Positions 28,046 to 37,461 are shown, numbered from the stretch's first letter. The stretch is DNA of 64,000 nt from Nocardioides carbamazepini (GCF_024614185.1 NZ_JAHTLF010000015.1:62001-126000); one strand, 5' to 3'. Numbers and translations are program-made. Notes: a model not told the origin generated them from the letters alone.

Positions 28046-28546
28046 GTGCTGCCGCTGCTCCATCGCTTGTCCGCGCTCGCAGTGGCGGCGGTCACATCCA
28101 TCGTGGGAGTCCCCGGAGCGGTCGCGGCCGCTGTCGACGAGCGGGTGCCCGTCGTCGAGCTCCGAGTGCCGGGGCCCGACCTGCGGGCGGCGGTCGTGGA
28201 GTACTGCGTCACCTTCCCCGTCGTCGCCACCGACGAGGGTGAGCTGGGCGGTGGACACTGTCGGCGTCCCTCGCCAGGTGCCGTCCCGCGCGTGAGCGGG
28301 GAGGGCCGCGTCCTGCTGGCCGTCGACCGCCCGAGCTGGACCTGGCAGGCGACGTATCGGAGCACGGGATCGGTCGACCCGGCCTGCCGGACCACGCGTG
28401 CCGCGACCGTGGTCGCCGACGGCCGGTACCGGCTCCGGCCGCCGCGGTACGCCGGCAGCTATCAGGTGACGCTCGTCGGCACCGGGCCGCAGGAGTCGCT
28501 CAGGGCGCGCTTCGACTGGAGCTACGGCAGGGGCCGGTGCTCCTGA
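28046..28546 (+). CDS. Secreted hypothetical protein
   Basis: A 166-residue protein with a signal peptide (LLHRLSALAVAAVTSIVGVPGAVAA, cleavage near residue 28). The mature part has four Cys (YCVTF, GHCRR, PACRT, RCS at the C-terminus), which could form two disulfides outside the cell. No family recognised. GTG 28046 follows TACTGT (28033-28038) by 7 bases. Its stop codon opens an 18-bp duplicated unit. Confidence 0.72.
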   Translation: MLPLLHRLSALAVAAVTSIVGVPGAVAAAVDERVPVVELRVPGPDLRAAVVEYCVTFPVVATDEGELGGGHCRRPSPGAVPRVSGEGRVLLAVDRPSWTWQATYRSTGSVDPACRTTRAATVVADGRYRLRPPRYAGSYQVTLVGTGPQESLRARFDWSYGRGRCS

Positions 28547-28579
28547 GCGCTCCCGCAGGAGTGTGCGCTCCCGTCAGAC
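28544..28579. repeat. 18-bp tandem duplication beginning at a stop codon
   Basis: TGAGCGCTCCCGCAGGAG (28544-28561) is followed by a second unit starting TGTGCGCTCCCG. The first TGA is the stop of the secreted protein gene; the second unit includes the stop of sufT on the other strand. CTCCTG at 28540-28545 can pair with CAGGAG at 28556-28561, so the region may also act as a weak bidirectional terminator. Confidence 0.7.
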
Positions 28580-28957
28580 GTTGAAGCCGAGGGCGCGCAG
28601 CTGCTCGCGGCCGTCGGGGGTGATCTTGTCGGGACCCCACGGCGGCATCCAGACCCAGTTGATCGCGACGTCGTTGACCAGGCCCTCCAGCGCGGACTCG
28701 GTCTGGTCGGTGATCACGTCGGTCAGCGGACAGGCCGCGGACGTGAGGGTCATGTCGAGGACGAGATTGGTGCTCTCATCGACGTGGATGCCGTAGACGA
28801 GGCCGAGGTCGACGACGTTGATGCCCAGCTCGGGGTCGACGACGTCCTTCATCGCCTCCTCGATGTCGGCCAGCGCCACGTTGGACGACGCATTGGTGCC
28901 CGCGAGTCCGGCCTCGGGGACCTCGGGCAGGTCGCTGTTGTCGATGGGCTCGCTCAT
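28574..28957 (-). CDS. sufT: Iron-sulfur cluster assembly protein SufT (DUF59)
   Basis: A 127-residue MIP18/DUF59 family protein with VVDPELGINVVDLGLVYGI and the conserved Cys in LTSAACPLTD. SufT helps in maturation of Fe-S proteins. It is the last gene of the suf operon, overlapping the sufU stop by one base (TGATG). The first 25 residues are a variable acidic head. Confidence 0.93.
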   Translation of the reverse strand: MSEPIDNSDLPEVPEAGLAGTNASSNVALADIEEAMKDVVDPELGINVVDLGLVYGIHVDESTNLVLDMTLTSAACPLTDVITDQTESALEGLVNDVAINWVWMPPWGPDKITPDGREQLRALGFNV

Positions 28958-29436
28958 CACTTTTCTCCGTCTCCTGCGATGGACCCGTCGATTGCACGGG
29001 CCGTCGCGTCCTTCCATGCCATCCATGACAGCAGCGCGCACTTCACGCGGGCCGGGAACTTCGCCACGCCCGCGAACGCGATGCCGTCCTCGAGCACGTC
29101 CTCATCGGGCTCCACCGTGCCCTTGCCCTGCATCAGGGTGAGGAACTCCTCGTGGATCGCCATCGCGTCGTCGACGCTCTTGCCGACCACCAGGTCGTAG
29201 AGCACGGACGCCGACGCCTGCGAGATCGAACACCCGAGTGCGTCGTACGACACGTCCTCGACGAGCCCGTCGCGCAGGTGGACCCGCAGGGTCACCTCGT
29301 CGCCACAGGTCGGGTTGACGTGGTGCACCTCGGCGGTGTGGTCGGGGTGGGCATCGCGCAGGCCCTTGCCGTGCGGATGCTTGTAGTGGTCGAGGATGAT
29401 CTCCTGATAGAGGGCATCCAGGTCGGTCGCGGTCAT
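28957..29436 (-). CDS. sufU: SUF sulfur-transfer protein SufU
   Basis: This 159-residue zinc-containing protein accepts sulfur from SufS. The three Cys ligands are visible: NPTCGDE (Cys44), GCSIS (Cys69) and VKCALL (Cys133). The insert between the second and third Cys is typical of SufU rather than IscU. The ATG at 29436 is used; a GTG one codon upstream directly abuts the sufS stop and is equally possible. Operon position between sufS and sufT is canonical. Confidence 0.95.
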   Translation of the reverse strand: MTATDLDALYQEIILDHYKHPHGKGLRDAHPDHTAEVHHVNPTCGDEVTLRVHLRDGLVEDVSYDALGCSISQASASVLYDLVVGKSVDDAMAIHEEFLTLMQGKGTVEPDEDVLEDGIAFAGVAKFPARVKCALLSWMAWKDATARAIDGSIAGDGEK

Positions 29437-29439
29437 CAC

Positions 29440-30732
29440 TCAGTCCAACTTGAAGTAGCTGCGGGTGTATTCCAGCGCCTCGACGAGAGCGTCGATCTCC
29501 CGCGGCTCCGTGTAGAGGTACGACGACATCCGCGTCGAGCTCTGCACGCCGAAGCGGGCGTGGGCCGGCTTGGCGCAGTGGTGTCCGGCGCGCACGGCGA
29601 TGCCGCGGCTGTCGAGGACCTGGGCGATGTCGTGCGGGTGCACCCCGTCGAGCTCGAACGAGATCGCGCCACCGCGGGACGCCGCGTCGAGCGGGCCGAG
29701 CACGGTCAGCCCCGGCACGGTCCGCAGGCCGTCGAGGGCGTACGCCGTGATGGCCTGCTCGTGGGCGTGGATCGCCTCCATGCCGACGTGGCCGAGGTAC
29801 TCCACCGCGGCGCCGAGGCCGATCGCCTCGACGATCGGCGGGGTGCCGGCCTCGAACTTGTGGGGGATGCCGGCGTACGTCGACGCCTCCATGCGGACGG
29901 TCTCGATCATCTCGCCGCCACCGAGGAACGGCGGCAACGCGTCGAGCACCGCACGCGATCCCCAGAGCACGCCGATGCCGGTCGGACCGACGACCTTGTG
30001 ACCGGTGAAGGCGACCAGGTCGGGGCGCTCCTCGGCCGGCATCGCGGCCAGGTCGATCGGCAGCTGCGGCGCGGCCTGGGAGGCGTCGACGACGACGATC
30101 GCTCCGACGGCGTGGGCCTTGCGGGTGATCTCGGCGATCGGGTTGATCGTGCCGAGCATGTTGGACACCCAGGTCAACGAGACGACCTTGGTGCGCTCGG
30201 TGATCAGCTCGTCGATCGCCGACAGGTCGAGCCGGCCGTCGTCGGTGAGGCCGAACCAGCGCAGCGTCGCGCCGGTGCGCTGCGTGAGGAGCTGCCACGG
30301 GACGATGTTGGAGTGGTGCTCCATCTCGGTGATGACCACCTCGTCACCGGGACCGACCTGCCGATCGCCCTTCCAGGCGAGTGTGTTGGCGACCAGGTTG
30401 AGCGCCTCGGAGGCGTTCTTGGTGAAGATCACCTCGTCGCGCTCCGGCGCGCCGATGAACGCCGCCACCTTGTCGCGCGCCGTCTCGAACGCCTCGGTCG
30501 ACTCGGCACCGAGCTGGTGCATCGCCCGGGCGATGTTGGCGTTGTGGCGCTCCAGATGGTCGACCATGGTGTCGATGACGACCTGCGGCTTCTGCGAGGT
30601 GTTGGCGCTGTCGAGGTAGACCAGCGGCAGCCCGCCCGCGAGCGTGCGCTCGAGGATCGGGAAGTCCTTGCGGATGACCGCGAGCTCCGGGAGCAGACCC
30701 GGCAGCCCGGTGGCAGCGCCCGTCGAGACCAT
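29440..30732 (-). CDS. sufS: Cysteine desulfurase SufS
   Basis: This 430-residue PLP enzyme takes sulfur from cysteine for Fe-S cluster assembly. The PLP Lys is in TGHKVVGPTG (Lys246) and the persulfide Cys in AGHHCAKP (Cys386). HHSNIVPWQ and the C-terminal RMSSYLYT segment are class II group features. Residue 43 region reads DSANTSQKP, where most homologues have SAATSQKP. ATG overlaps the sufC stop (TGATG). Confidence 0.96.
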   Translation of the reverse strand: MVSTGAATGLPGLLPELAVIRKDFPILERTLAGGLPLVYLDSANTSQKPQVVIDTMVDHLERHNANIARAMHQLGAESTEAFETARDKVAAFIGAPERDEVIFTKNASEALNLVANTLAWKGDRQVGPGDEVVITEMEHHSNIVPWQLLTQRTGATLRWFGLTDDGRLDLSAIDELITERTKVVSLTWVSNMLGTINPIAEITRKAHAVGAIVVVDASQAAPQLPIDLAAMPAEERPDLVAFTGHKVVGPTGIGVLWGSRAVLDALPPFLGGGEMIETVRMEASTYAGIPHKFEAGTPPIVEAIGLGAAVEYLGHVGMEAIHAHEQAITAYALDGLRTVPGLTVLGPLDAASRGGAISFELDGVHPHDIAQVLDSRGIAVRAGHHCAKPAHARFGVQSSTRMSSYLYTEPREIDALVEALEYTRSYFKLD

Positions 30733-31490
30733 CAGACCGCCGCCGTGAGGAAGCGCTCGTAGCCGTTGGCCTCCAGCTCCTCGGCCAGCTCGGGGCCGCC
30801 GGACTCGGCGACCCGGCCGGCCACGAAGACGTGGACGTGGTCGGGCTTGATGTAGCGCAGGATGCGCGTGTAGTGCGTGATCAGCAGGACGCCCTTGCCG
30901 TCGCGCTCACGGAACCGGTTGACGCCGTCGGAGACGACCTTGAGCGCGTCGATGTCGAGGCCGGAGTCCGTCTCGTCGAGGATCGCGACCTTCGGGTCGA
31001 GCAGGTCGAGCTGGGCGATCTCGTGGCGCTTCTTCTCTCCGCCGGAGAAGCCCTCGTTGACCGAGCGCTGCGAGAAGGTCGGGTCGAGGTTCATCCGGTC
31101 GAGGACCGCGTTGACGTCCTTGACCCAGGTGCGGAGCTTGGGCGCCTCGCCGTCGATCGCGGTCTTGGCGGTGCGCAGGAAGTTCGCGACCGAGACGCCG
31201 GGGACCTCGACGGGGTACTGCATCGCGAGGAAGAGGCCGGCGCGGGCGCGCTCGTCGACCGACATCGCGAGGACGTCCTCGCCGTCGAGCGTCACCGTGC
31301 CGCCGGTGATCTCGTAGCGGGGGTGGCCGGCGATGGAGTAGGCCAGCGTGGACTTGCCCGAGCCGTTGGGGCCCATGATCGCGTGGGTCTCGCCGTCCTT
31401 GATGGTCAGCGTGACGCCCTTGAGGATCTCCTTCGGGCCGTCCTCGGTCTGGACCTGGACGTGCAGGTCCTTGATCTCCAGGGTGCTCAT
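30732..31490 (-). CDS. sufC: Fe-S cluster assembly ATPase SufC
   Basis: A 252-residue ABC-type ATPase of the SufBCD scaffold: Walker A GPNGSGKST, signature FSGGEKKRHEIAQL, Walker B VAILDETDSGLD and H-loop ITHYTRIL. It is soluble, partners SufB and SufD, and is not a transporter. The gene overlaps the Rieske-type ferredoxin gene at its 5' end by 4 bases and sufS at its 3' end. Confidence 0.97.
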   Translation of the reverse strand: MSTLEIKDLHVQVQTEDGPKEILKGVTLTIKDGETHAIMGPNGSGKSTLAYSIAGHPRYEITGGTVTLDGEDVLAMSVDERARAGLFLAMQYPVEVPGVSVANFLRTAKTAIDGEAPKLRTWVKDVNAVLDRMNLDPTFSQRSVNEGFSGGEKKRHEIAQLDLLDPKVAILDETDSGLDIDALKVVSDGVNRFRERDGKGVLLITHYTRILRYIKPDHVHVFVAGRVAESGGPELAEELEANGYERFLTAAV

Positions 31491-31837
31491 GCGGGGGTGA
31501 CTCCGTTCAGCGTGGTGGTGACGTCGATGTAGACGTCGACGTCGCCCGAATCAGTAGGGCGCAGTTCGACGGGGAAGGTGGCGACCGGCTCGGTCGCCGG
31601 GAGGCCGGTGGGCTTGCCGGTGCGCAGGTCGAACCGGGAGCCGTGGAGCCAGCACTCGACGGTGCAGTCCTCCACCTCCCCCTCGCTCAGAGCGACGGCG
31701 GCGTGCGAGCACAGGTCCTGCAGGGCGAAGACCTCGTCGCCGTGGCGGGCCACCGCGACGTCGTACCGGTCGACGGTGACGGCGAGCGCCTCGTCCTCGG
31801 GTACGTCGGCCAGGGCGCAGGCCCGTTCGAAGGTCAT
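31487..31837 (-). CDS. Rieske-type ferredoxin in the suf operon
   Basis: A 116-residue soluble Rieske [2Fe-2S] protein. Ligands are Cys43 and His45 (CSHAAVAL) and Cys62 and His65 (CWLHGSRF), the pattern of oxygenase-type ferredoxins without the stabilising disulfide. Its insertion between sufD and sufC is common in actinobacteria, so it probably serves Fe-S assembly rather than an oxygenase. Overlaps with both neighbours (4 bases each) show tight coupling. Confidence 0.92.
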   Translation of the reverse strand: MTFERACALADVPEDEALAVTVDRYDVAVARHGDEVFALQDLCSHAAVALSEGEVEDCTVECWLHGSRFDLRTGKPTGLPATEPVATFPVELRPTDSGDVDVYIDVTTTLNGVTPA

Positions 31838-33018
31838 GCCAGCTCGTCCTTCAGCACGTTCTTGGCGAGCTCGGCCTCGACGGTCGCGAGCAGCTTCTCC
31901 TCGACCATCGGGATGTCGACCTTGCGGATCAGGTCGTTGAAGAAGCCGTGCACGACCAGGCGCTGCGCCTCCTTCTCCGAGACGCCGCGCGAGCGCAGGT
32001 AGAACAGCTGCTCGTCGTCGAAGCGCGCGGTGGCCGAGGCGTGCCCGGCACCCTCGATCTCGCCGGTCTCGATCTCCAGGTTGGGGACCGAGTCGGCCTG
32101 GCAGCCGTCGGTGAGGACGAGGTTGCGGTTCTCCTCGTAGGTCTCGATGCCCTCGGCGACCTTGCGGATCAGCACGTTGCCGATCCAGACCGTGTGGGCA
32201 CCCTTGCCCTGGAGCGCGCCCTTGTAGAGGACGTGGCTCTTCGTCTTGGGCGCGTTGTGGTCGGCGAAGAGGCGGTGCTCGAGGTGCTGGCCCTCGTCGG
32301 CGAAGTAGAGGCCGAGCAGCTCGGCCTCACCGCCGGGACCGGCGTACTCGACGTTGGCGTGCATGCGCACCAGGTCGCCGCCGAAGGAGATCGAGGTGTG
32401 CTTGACCGAGGCGTCGCGACCGACCCGGATCGCGTCGCGACCGAGGTGGACGGCGTCGTCGGCCCAGTCCTGCAGGCTCAGCACGTTGACCTTCGCGCCG
32501 TCGCCGACCAGGAAGGTCGAGATGGCGGAGTAGCGGGCGGAGCCCTCGTGCACCAGCACGACGGTGACCTCGGCGTGCGCGCCGACCCGGTAGATCAGCC
32601 GGCTCCAGACGAGGTCGTCGACCGTCGCACCGGTCAGCCGGATCACGACCGGCTCGGCGAGGACCGTCTCGGCCGGGATGTCGAGCAGCAGCGCGCCGTC
32701 GGCGTTCGCCGCGGCGAGGGCCGCCGGACGCTCGTTGGGAGCGAGCTCGCCGAGCGCCACCGCCTCCTCCGCGCTGATCGCACTGAGCGTGACGCCCTCG
32801 GGGAGGGTCGTCTCCCGCTTGAGGGTCGCCGCGGACGCCTCACCGTCGAGGATCCCGCGCAGCCGCTTGATCGGCGTGAACCGCCAGACCTCCTCGCGCC
32901 CGGTCGGGACGGGGTGGTCGGCCAGGCCGTACGACGCGGGCGGGTTCAGGTGGCTCTCGATGTGATCGGTTTCAAGAGCCGACCGGACGGCCGACGCGGC
33001 CGTTTCAGTCACAGTCAC
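31834..33018 (-). CDS. sufD: Fe-S cluster assembly protein SufD
   Basis: A 394-residue beta-helix scaffold protein. The C-terminal half is diagnostic: HRLFADHNAPKTKSHVLYKGAL, ENRNLVLTDGCQADSVPNLEIET, and LFYLRSRGVSEKEAQRLVVHGFF. With SufB and SufC it builds clusters. The GTG start at 33018 (GTGACTGTG) has an AAGGAAA ribosome-binding site 7 bases upstream. It is separated from sufB by 83 bases, the only sizeable gap in the operon. Confidence 0.95.
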   Translation of the reverse strand: MTVTETAASAVRSALETDHIESHLNPPASYGLADHPVPTGREEVWRFTPIKRLRGILDGEASAATLKRETTLPEGVTLSAISAEEAVALGELAPNERPAALAAANADGALLLDIPAETVLAEPVVIRLTGATVDDLVWSRLIYRVGAHAEVTVVLVHEGSARYSAISTFLVGDGAKVNVLSLQDWADDAVHLGRDAIRVGRDASVKHTSISFGGDLVRMHANVEYAGPGGEAELLGLYFADEGQHLEHRLFADHNAPKTKSHVLYKGALQGKGAHTVWIGNVLIRKVAEGIETYEENRNLVLTDGCQADSVPNLEIETGEIEGAGHASATARFDDEQLFYLRSRGVSEKEAQRLVVHGFFNDLIRKVDIPMVEEKLLATVEAELAKNVLKDELA

Positions 33019-33101
33019 AAGATTTCCTTCAGTGCGTGGTGCTGGTGGGACGACGCAACCGTCGAGCCTTCGACGGCGCTGGAGGCTGAGTGCCGAAGGC
33101 C

Positions 33102-34520
33102 TCAGCCGACAGCGCCCTCCATCTGCAGCTCGATCAGTCGGTTCAGCTCGAGGGCGTACTCCATCGGAAGCTCCTTGGCGATGGGCTCGACGAAGCCGCG
33201 CACGATCATCGCCATCGCCTCGTCCTGCTCCATGCCCCGTGACATGAGGTAGAAGAGCTGGTCGTCGGAGACCTTCGAGACGGACGCCTCGTGGCCCATC
33301 GACACGTCGTCCTCGCGGATGTCGACGTAGGGGTAGGTGTCGGAGCGGCTGATCTGGTCGACGAGCAGCGCATCGCACAGCACGTTGGACTTCGAGCCGT
33401 GCGCGCCCTCGTTGACCTGGATCAGGCCGCGGTACGACGTCCGGCCGCCGCCGCGCGCCACCGACTTGCTCAGGATGGAGCTGGACGTGTGCGGGGCCGC
33501 GTGGACCATCTTGGCGCCGGCGTCCTGGTGCTGGCCCTCGCCGGCGAAGGCGATCGACAGCGTCTCCCCCCTGGCGTGCTCGCCCATGAGGTAGACGGCG
33601 GGGTACTTCATCGTCACCTTCGAGCCGATGTTGCCGTCGACCCACTCCATCGTCGCGCCGGCCTCGCAGACCGCGCGCTTGGTGACGAGGTTGTAGACGT
33701 TGTTGGACCAGTTCTGGATGGTCGTGTAGCGGCAGCGGCCGCCCTTCTTGACGATGATCTCGACGACCGCGGAGTGCAGCGAGTCGGACGAGTAGATCGG
33801 CGCGGTGCAGCCTTCGACGTAGTGCACGTAGGCGTCCTCGTCGACGATGATCAGCGTCCGCTCGAACTGGCCCATGTTCTCGGTGTTGATCCGGAAGTAG
33901 GCCTGCAGCGGGATGTCGACGTGGACGCCCTTGGGCACGTAGATGAACGAGCCGCCCGACCACACCGCGGTGTTGAGCGCGGAGAACTTGTTGTCACCGA
34001 CGGGGATGACGGTGCCGAAGTACTCCTTGAAGAGCTCCGGCTGCTCCTTGAGCGCGGTGTCGGTGTCGAGGAAGAGCACGCCCTGGGCCTCGAGGTCCTC
34101 ACGGATCGAGTGGTAGACGACCTCGGACTCGTACTGTGCGGCGACACCCGAGACGAGGCGCTGCTTCTCCGCCTCCGGGATGCCGAGCTTGTCGTAGGTG
34201 TTCTTGATGTCCTCGGGCAGGTCGTCCCAGGTGGCCGCCTGCTTCTCGGAGGAGCGCACGAAGTACTTGATGTTGTCGAAGTCGATCGCCGAGAGGTCCG
34301 AGCCCCACGTGGGCATGGGCTTGCGGCCGAAGAGCTTGAGGCCCTTGAGGCGGAGATCGAGCATCCACTGCGGCTCGGACTTCAGTGAGGAGATGTTGCG
34401 CACGACCTCCTCGTTGAGGCCGCGCTTGGCGTTGGCGCCGACGTCGTTCTTGTCGGACCAGCCGAAGTCGTAGCGACCGATTCCCTTGAGCTCGGGGTTC
34501 AACTCTTCGATCGAGGTCAT
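33102..34520 (-). CDS. sufB: Fe-S cluster assembly protein SufB
   Basis: A 472-residue scaffold protein with [41 protein letters not shown] and [28 protein letters not shown] [14 protein letters not shown] segments. It is of normal length, so it lacks the intein found in mycobacterial SufB. The start overlaps the sufR stop by one base (TGATG). The 83-base gap to sufD has no clear promoter. Confidence 0.96.
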   Translation of the reverse strand: MTSIEELNPELKGIGRYDFGWSDKNDVGANAKRGLNEEVVRNISSLKSEPQWMLDLRLKGLKLFGRKPMPTWGSDLSAIDFDNIKYFVRSSEKQAATWDDLPEDIKNTYDKLGIPEAEKQRLVSGVAAQYESEVVYHSIREDLEAQGVLFLDTDTALKEQPELFKEYFGTVIPVGDNKFSALNTAVWSGGSFIYVPKGVHVDIPLQAYFRINTENMGQFERTLIIVDEDAYVHYVEGCTAPIYSSDSLHSAVVEIIVKKGGRCRYTTIQNWSNNVYNLVTKRAVCEAGATMEWVDGNIGSKVTMKYPAVYLMGEHARGETLSIAFAGEGQHQDAGAKMVHAAPHTSSSILSKSVARGGGRTSYRGLIQVNEGAHGSKSNVLCDALLVDQISRSDTYPYVDIREDDVSMGHEASVSKVSDDQLFYLMSRGMEQDEAMAMIVRGFVEPIAKELPMEYALELNRLIELQMEGAVG

Positions 34521-35185
34521 CAGACCTGCTCCTTCTTGTTGATGCCTGCATCGGGGATGCACGTCGTGCACACCCCGTCACCGTGGGCGATGGTGGCCAG
34601 ACGCTGGACGTGGGTGCCGAGCACGCGGCCGATGGCCTCAGTCTCGGCCTCGCACAGCTGGGGGAACTCGTGGGCGACGTGGGAGACCGGGCAGTGCTGC
34701 TGACACAGCTGCTCCCCCACGACCGGCAGCTCGCGGACCGCGGCGGCGTACCCCTCGTCGGAGAACACCATCGCCAGGACCTGCGCCGGCGAGGCGTCCG
34801 GATGCGCGGCCCGCACCTCCGGGAAGCGGCGCTCGATGAAGCTCGCCCGCCGCTCCGCGAACGCGCGGACCGCGTCCTCCCCACCGGTCTCGGCGAGGAA
34901 GCGCATCGCCTCGGTCGCGAGGTCGTCGTACTGCTGGTCGAAGGCGTCGCGGCCCCGCTCGGTCAGGGCGAAGACCTTGGCCGGGCGGCCCCGGCCACGC
35001 ACACCGTCAGTGCGGGGGTCGCGCGCGTCGACCGCGCCCTCGGCGAGCAGCTGGTCGAGGTGGCGCCGCACGGCCGCCGGAGTCAGCTCGAGACGCTCGG
35101 CGAGCGCCGCTGCCGTGGACGGTCCGTTGACCAGGATCGACCGCGCGACGCGCTGACGCGTCGGCTGATCGGTCTCGGTCGCCAT
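34520..35185 (-). CDS. sufR: Iron-sulfur-sensing transcriptional regulator SufR
   Basis: A 221-residue DeoR/ArsR-type winged-helix regulator (helix-turn-helix near residues 20-60: [23 protein letters not shown]). The C-terminal domain has five Cys (161, 165, 178, 206, 209), candidates for binding an Fe-S cluster. SufR represses the suf operon when clusters are sufficient. First gene of the operon, overlapping sufB. ATG 35185 is the most likely start; a GTG two codons upstream is possible. A SufR-like operator lies directly over the start region. Confidence 0.94.
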   Translation of the reverse strand: MATETDQPTRQRVARSILVNGPSTAAALAERLELTPAAVRRHLDQLLAEGAVDARDPRTDGVRGRGRPAKVFALTERGRDAFDQQYDDLATEAMRFLAETGGEDAVRAFAERRASFIERRFPEVRAAHPDASPAQVLAMVFSDEGYAAAVRELPVVGEQLCQQHCPVSHVAHEFPQLCEAETEAIGRVLGTHVQRLATIAHGDGVCTTCIPDAGINKKEQV

Positions 35186-35187
35186 TT

Positions 35188-35231
35188 CCACAACATCAGT
35201 GTGCCTATATTGGGAGACCCGGTTCAAGCAA
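35188..35231 (-). promoter_or_regulatory. sufR promoter with SufR-like operator
   Basis: On the minus strand, ACACT-N5-TGTGG (35202 to 35188) matches the recalled mycobacterial SufR site ACACT-N5-TGTGA except for the last base. TATAGG (35204-35209 complement) with TTGCTT (35226-35231 complement) at a 16-base spacing forms a plausible promoter. The operator would cover the transcription start. Confidence 0.6.
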
Positions 35232-35301
35232 GGTGATCCTTACTGAGGGTGACCTTGGCGACGTGGGTCACACGCGGTCCGAGAAACTCGCCGCGCCGCG
35301 C

Positions 35302-36609
35302 TCAGCGCTTCCTCTTCTTCAGGACCACCTTCATGGGGGCCGGGGCGGTGCCGACACCCACCGAGGGTAGCCAGGTCACGGTGAGCCGGGTCCGCAGCCT
35401 GCCCGTGCGGCTCAGCGTCTTCTTGCCGGCGCGCGTCGGCTTGATCTTCACCGTCGTCGCGCCGGGACCGCCGAGCACCACGGTGAGTCCCTTGACCTTC
35501 CGACCGGTCACGACGAGCTGCCCGGCCGCGGAGGCGGTGAGGACCCAGGTGGCGGTGCCCTTCTTCTTGTTGCGCTTGAGCACGCCGGACGTGACCGTGG
35601 AGGTGGCGAACTCGTCCGCGCCGATGTCCGGAGCCGACTCCTGGATGCGCGCCTGACCATCCAGCGCGGTGGCGCTCAGGCCGCCGACCGGGGCTCCAGC
35701 GTTCCTGGTCGGAGACGTCGCCAGCTGTCGGAAGTTGCCGCTCGCCGGCGACACGAACGCCGGAGCCGCCGTCTGCCGTCCGCCGAGGTCGTTGAGCACC
35801 GCGTGCGGGCCCGTGGGAGCGACGGTGGCGTAGTTGCTGTGGTCGAGATTCGCCATGATGACCTTCGTCGGCTCTCCGGAGTGCACATGCAGGTCGTGGC
35901 CGCTACCACGCAGAATGGAGTTCTGCACGGTGAACGTCATCGTCGTCGACGCAGGGAGCATGTAGGAGGCACTGGTGAACAGGCCAGTGCTGTCGGGCCC
36001 GGTCGCCAGGGCGGTGACATTGCGGATCAGTCCGCCACCGTCGCCCATCGTGATGGCGCTGCCGAACTCCGAGCGGGACCAAACGGTGCTGTCGACCAGG
36101 GCGCCGGCATTCCTGACGTCCACACCCTTGGCGCTGCTCGGACTGTCGGCCACCACCTCGAGACGTCGACCGATCCCGTTTCTGATCAGGACGGCCGCCG
36201 TGCTCGGGAACAGACTCAGGGCCTCGATCCGCAGGTCGGAGACCACGGACGTGGGCTGCCACGCCCGCAGGTTGTGGTCACCGGTGAACTGGAGGACCGG
36301 CCGCGTGCCAGCGACGAGCGGCTGCACGGTGAATGCCTCCACATCGAGGTCCTGCCCGAGCACGTACGCCCCCGGCGACAGCGCGACGGTGTCACCGCTG
36401 AGCGCGTTCGCGAACGCCTGGACGACGGTGCAGGGTGCCGCGGCGGTGCAGGCCGTGCCGGATCCGGTCGGCGAGGCCACCCGTACGACGGCCGCGCGGG
36501 CCGGTGGCGCGGCCAGGACGGCGGCGGCCATCGCCAGCGTCGTCGCGATCACCGCCCCACCGCGGGTCGCCCTGCTTCGAAGCGCCTGACGTGATCCAGC
36601 AGCAGTCAT
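35302..36609 (-). CDS. Secreted beta-helix-like protein with basic C-terminus
   Basis: A 435-residue exported protein. The signal peptide (residues 15-39) ends APPARA. The body resembles right-handed parallel beta-helix proteins and ends in the typical SAPDIGADEF. A C-terminal domain of about 90 residues rich in Thr, Lys and Val follows (KKGTATWVLTASAAG; RTRLTVTWLP) and finishes VLKKRKR. The same tail type occurs in many secreted proteins of Nocardioides and Thermoleophilia. Role unknown; a surface polysaccharide-related role is possible. ATG 36609 follows TACGGT (36616-36621 complement) by 6 bases. Confidence 0.82.
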   Translation of the reverse strand: MTAAGSRQALRSRATRGGAVIATTLAMAAAVLAAPPARAAVVRVASPTGSGTACTAAAPCTVVQAFANALSGDTVALSPGAYVLGQDLDVEAFTVQPLVAGTRPVLQFTGDHNLRAWQPTSVVSDLRIEALSLFPSTAAVLIRNGIGRRLEVVADSPSSAKGVDVRNAGALVDSTVWSRSEFGSAITMGDGGGLIRNVTALATGPDSTGLFTSASYMLPASTTMTFTVQNSILRGSGHDLHVHSGEPTKVIMANLDHSNYATVAPTGPHAVLNDLGGRQTAAPAFVSPASGNFRQLATSPTRNAGAPVGGLSATALDGQARIQESAPDIGADEFATSTVTSGVLKRNKKKGTATWVLTASAAGQLVVTGRKVKGLTVVLGGPGATTVKIKPTRAGKKTLSRTGRLRTRLTVTWLPSVGVGTAPAPMKVVLKKRKR

Positions 36610-36658
36610 CGAACCACCGTAGGTCTCCGGGGCCCGCCGGTCTGCCGAACGGGCCAAC

Positions 36659-37072
36659 TCACTCCGGGCTGGTGTGGCGCAGCCAGGCCAGCCCGGCCAA
36701 CGGGAGGACGAGCGGCAGGAATCCGTAGCCCTGCCCGAAGTGCGACCAGACCGTCTTGTCCGGGAAGAGGTCGGTGGCGACATAGCTGAGGGTGCCGACC
36801 GACAGCACGCCGAGCAGCTCGATCGTCACGGCGATCCCGGCCACCCGCCAGCCGGTGCTGCCGCCGAGCAGCAGGCAGGTCGTGGCGACCAGGTAGAGCA
36901 CGGCCGCGGCGAGCGAGAGGGAGTACGCCAGGGGGGCCTTGTCCGGGTCCATGCCGAGCTGGACCGCGGAGCGGCCGGTCGCGGCGACCGCGAAGAGGCC
37001 GTAGACGAAGACCAGGGCGCGCCCCCAGCCCTCGGAGAGCGCCTGGCTCGGCTGCCGCGACTCAGGCACCAC
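36659..37072 (-). CDS. Small membrane protein (four helices)
   Basis: A 137-residue protein with four hydrophobic segments (about residues 18-36, 48-68, 74-96 and 112-130). The loop TDLFPDKTVWSHFGQGYGFLPL between helices 3 and 4 is conserved in actinobacterial homologues near the cytochrome/suf block. No function known. Its GTG start overlaps the end of the next upstream membrane gene by 11 bases, so the two are an operon. Confidence 0.78.
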   Translation of the reverse strand: MVPESRQPSQALSEGWGRALVFVYGLFAVAATGRSAVQLGMDPDKAPLAYSLSLAAAVLYLVATTCLLLGGSTGWRVAGIAVTIELLGVLSVGTLSYVATDLFPDKTVWSHFGQGYGFLPLVLPLAGLAWLRHTSPE

Positions 37073-37427
37073 GACCTCCCCACACGTCCCACAGCCGTAC
37101 CTCGAGACCGGCGACGGTGGCGACGCCGAGCAGCAGGATCGTCGTACCGACCCGGGACCGCTCGGCGAGCGCGAAGAAGGCGGCGACGACGGGGACCAGC
37201 AGGTTGGTGACGAGGTAGCTGACGAAGACGGCCCCCTCGAGGTCGCGCTCGGTGCGGGTCAGTGCGATGACGCCTCCGACGAGCTGGACGAGCATGACCA
37301 CCTCGAGCACCGCCAGGCCGACGAAGTGCGAGTCCTGCGCCGCGCGGTCGCGCACCAGGTCGACGACGAGGAGGACGGCGAGCACACCGGCGATGACGAG
37401 CGCGACGCCGTACAGCCAGGGATTCAC
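37062..37427 (-). CDS. Small membrane protein (four helices), operon partner
   Basis: A 121-residue protein with four hydrophobic segments (residues 4-24, 36-58, 66-88 and 95-112) and few charged residues. It is the first gene of a two-gene operon with the 137-residue membrane protein. The GTG start at 37427 has TACGCT (37435-37440 complement) 7 bases upstream. It is divergent from the nitrilase-type gene. Function unknown. Confidence 0.78.
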   Translation of the reverse strand: MNPWLYGVALVIAGVLAVLLVVDLVRDRAAQDSHFVGLAVLEVVMLVQLVGGVIALTRTERDLEGAVFVSYLVTNLLVPVVAAFFALAERSRVGTTILLLGVATVAGLEVRLWDVWGGRGA

Positions 37428-37461
37428 GGCCGCTAGCGTAGACGCGATCTACCGTGGACCC

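Noticed and set aside
33019..33101. Extra small gene or promoter between sufB and sufD
   Set aside because: The 83-base gap has no open frame with a start and ribosome-binding site and no convincing -10 hexamer at a suitable distance.
33102..34520. Intein in SufB as in Mycobacterium tuberculosis
   Set aside because: The protein has the normal 472-residue length with uninterrupted motifs.
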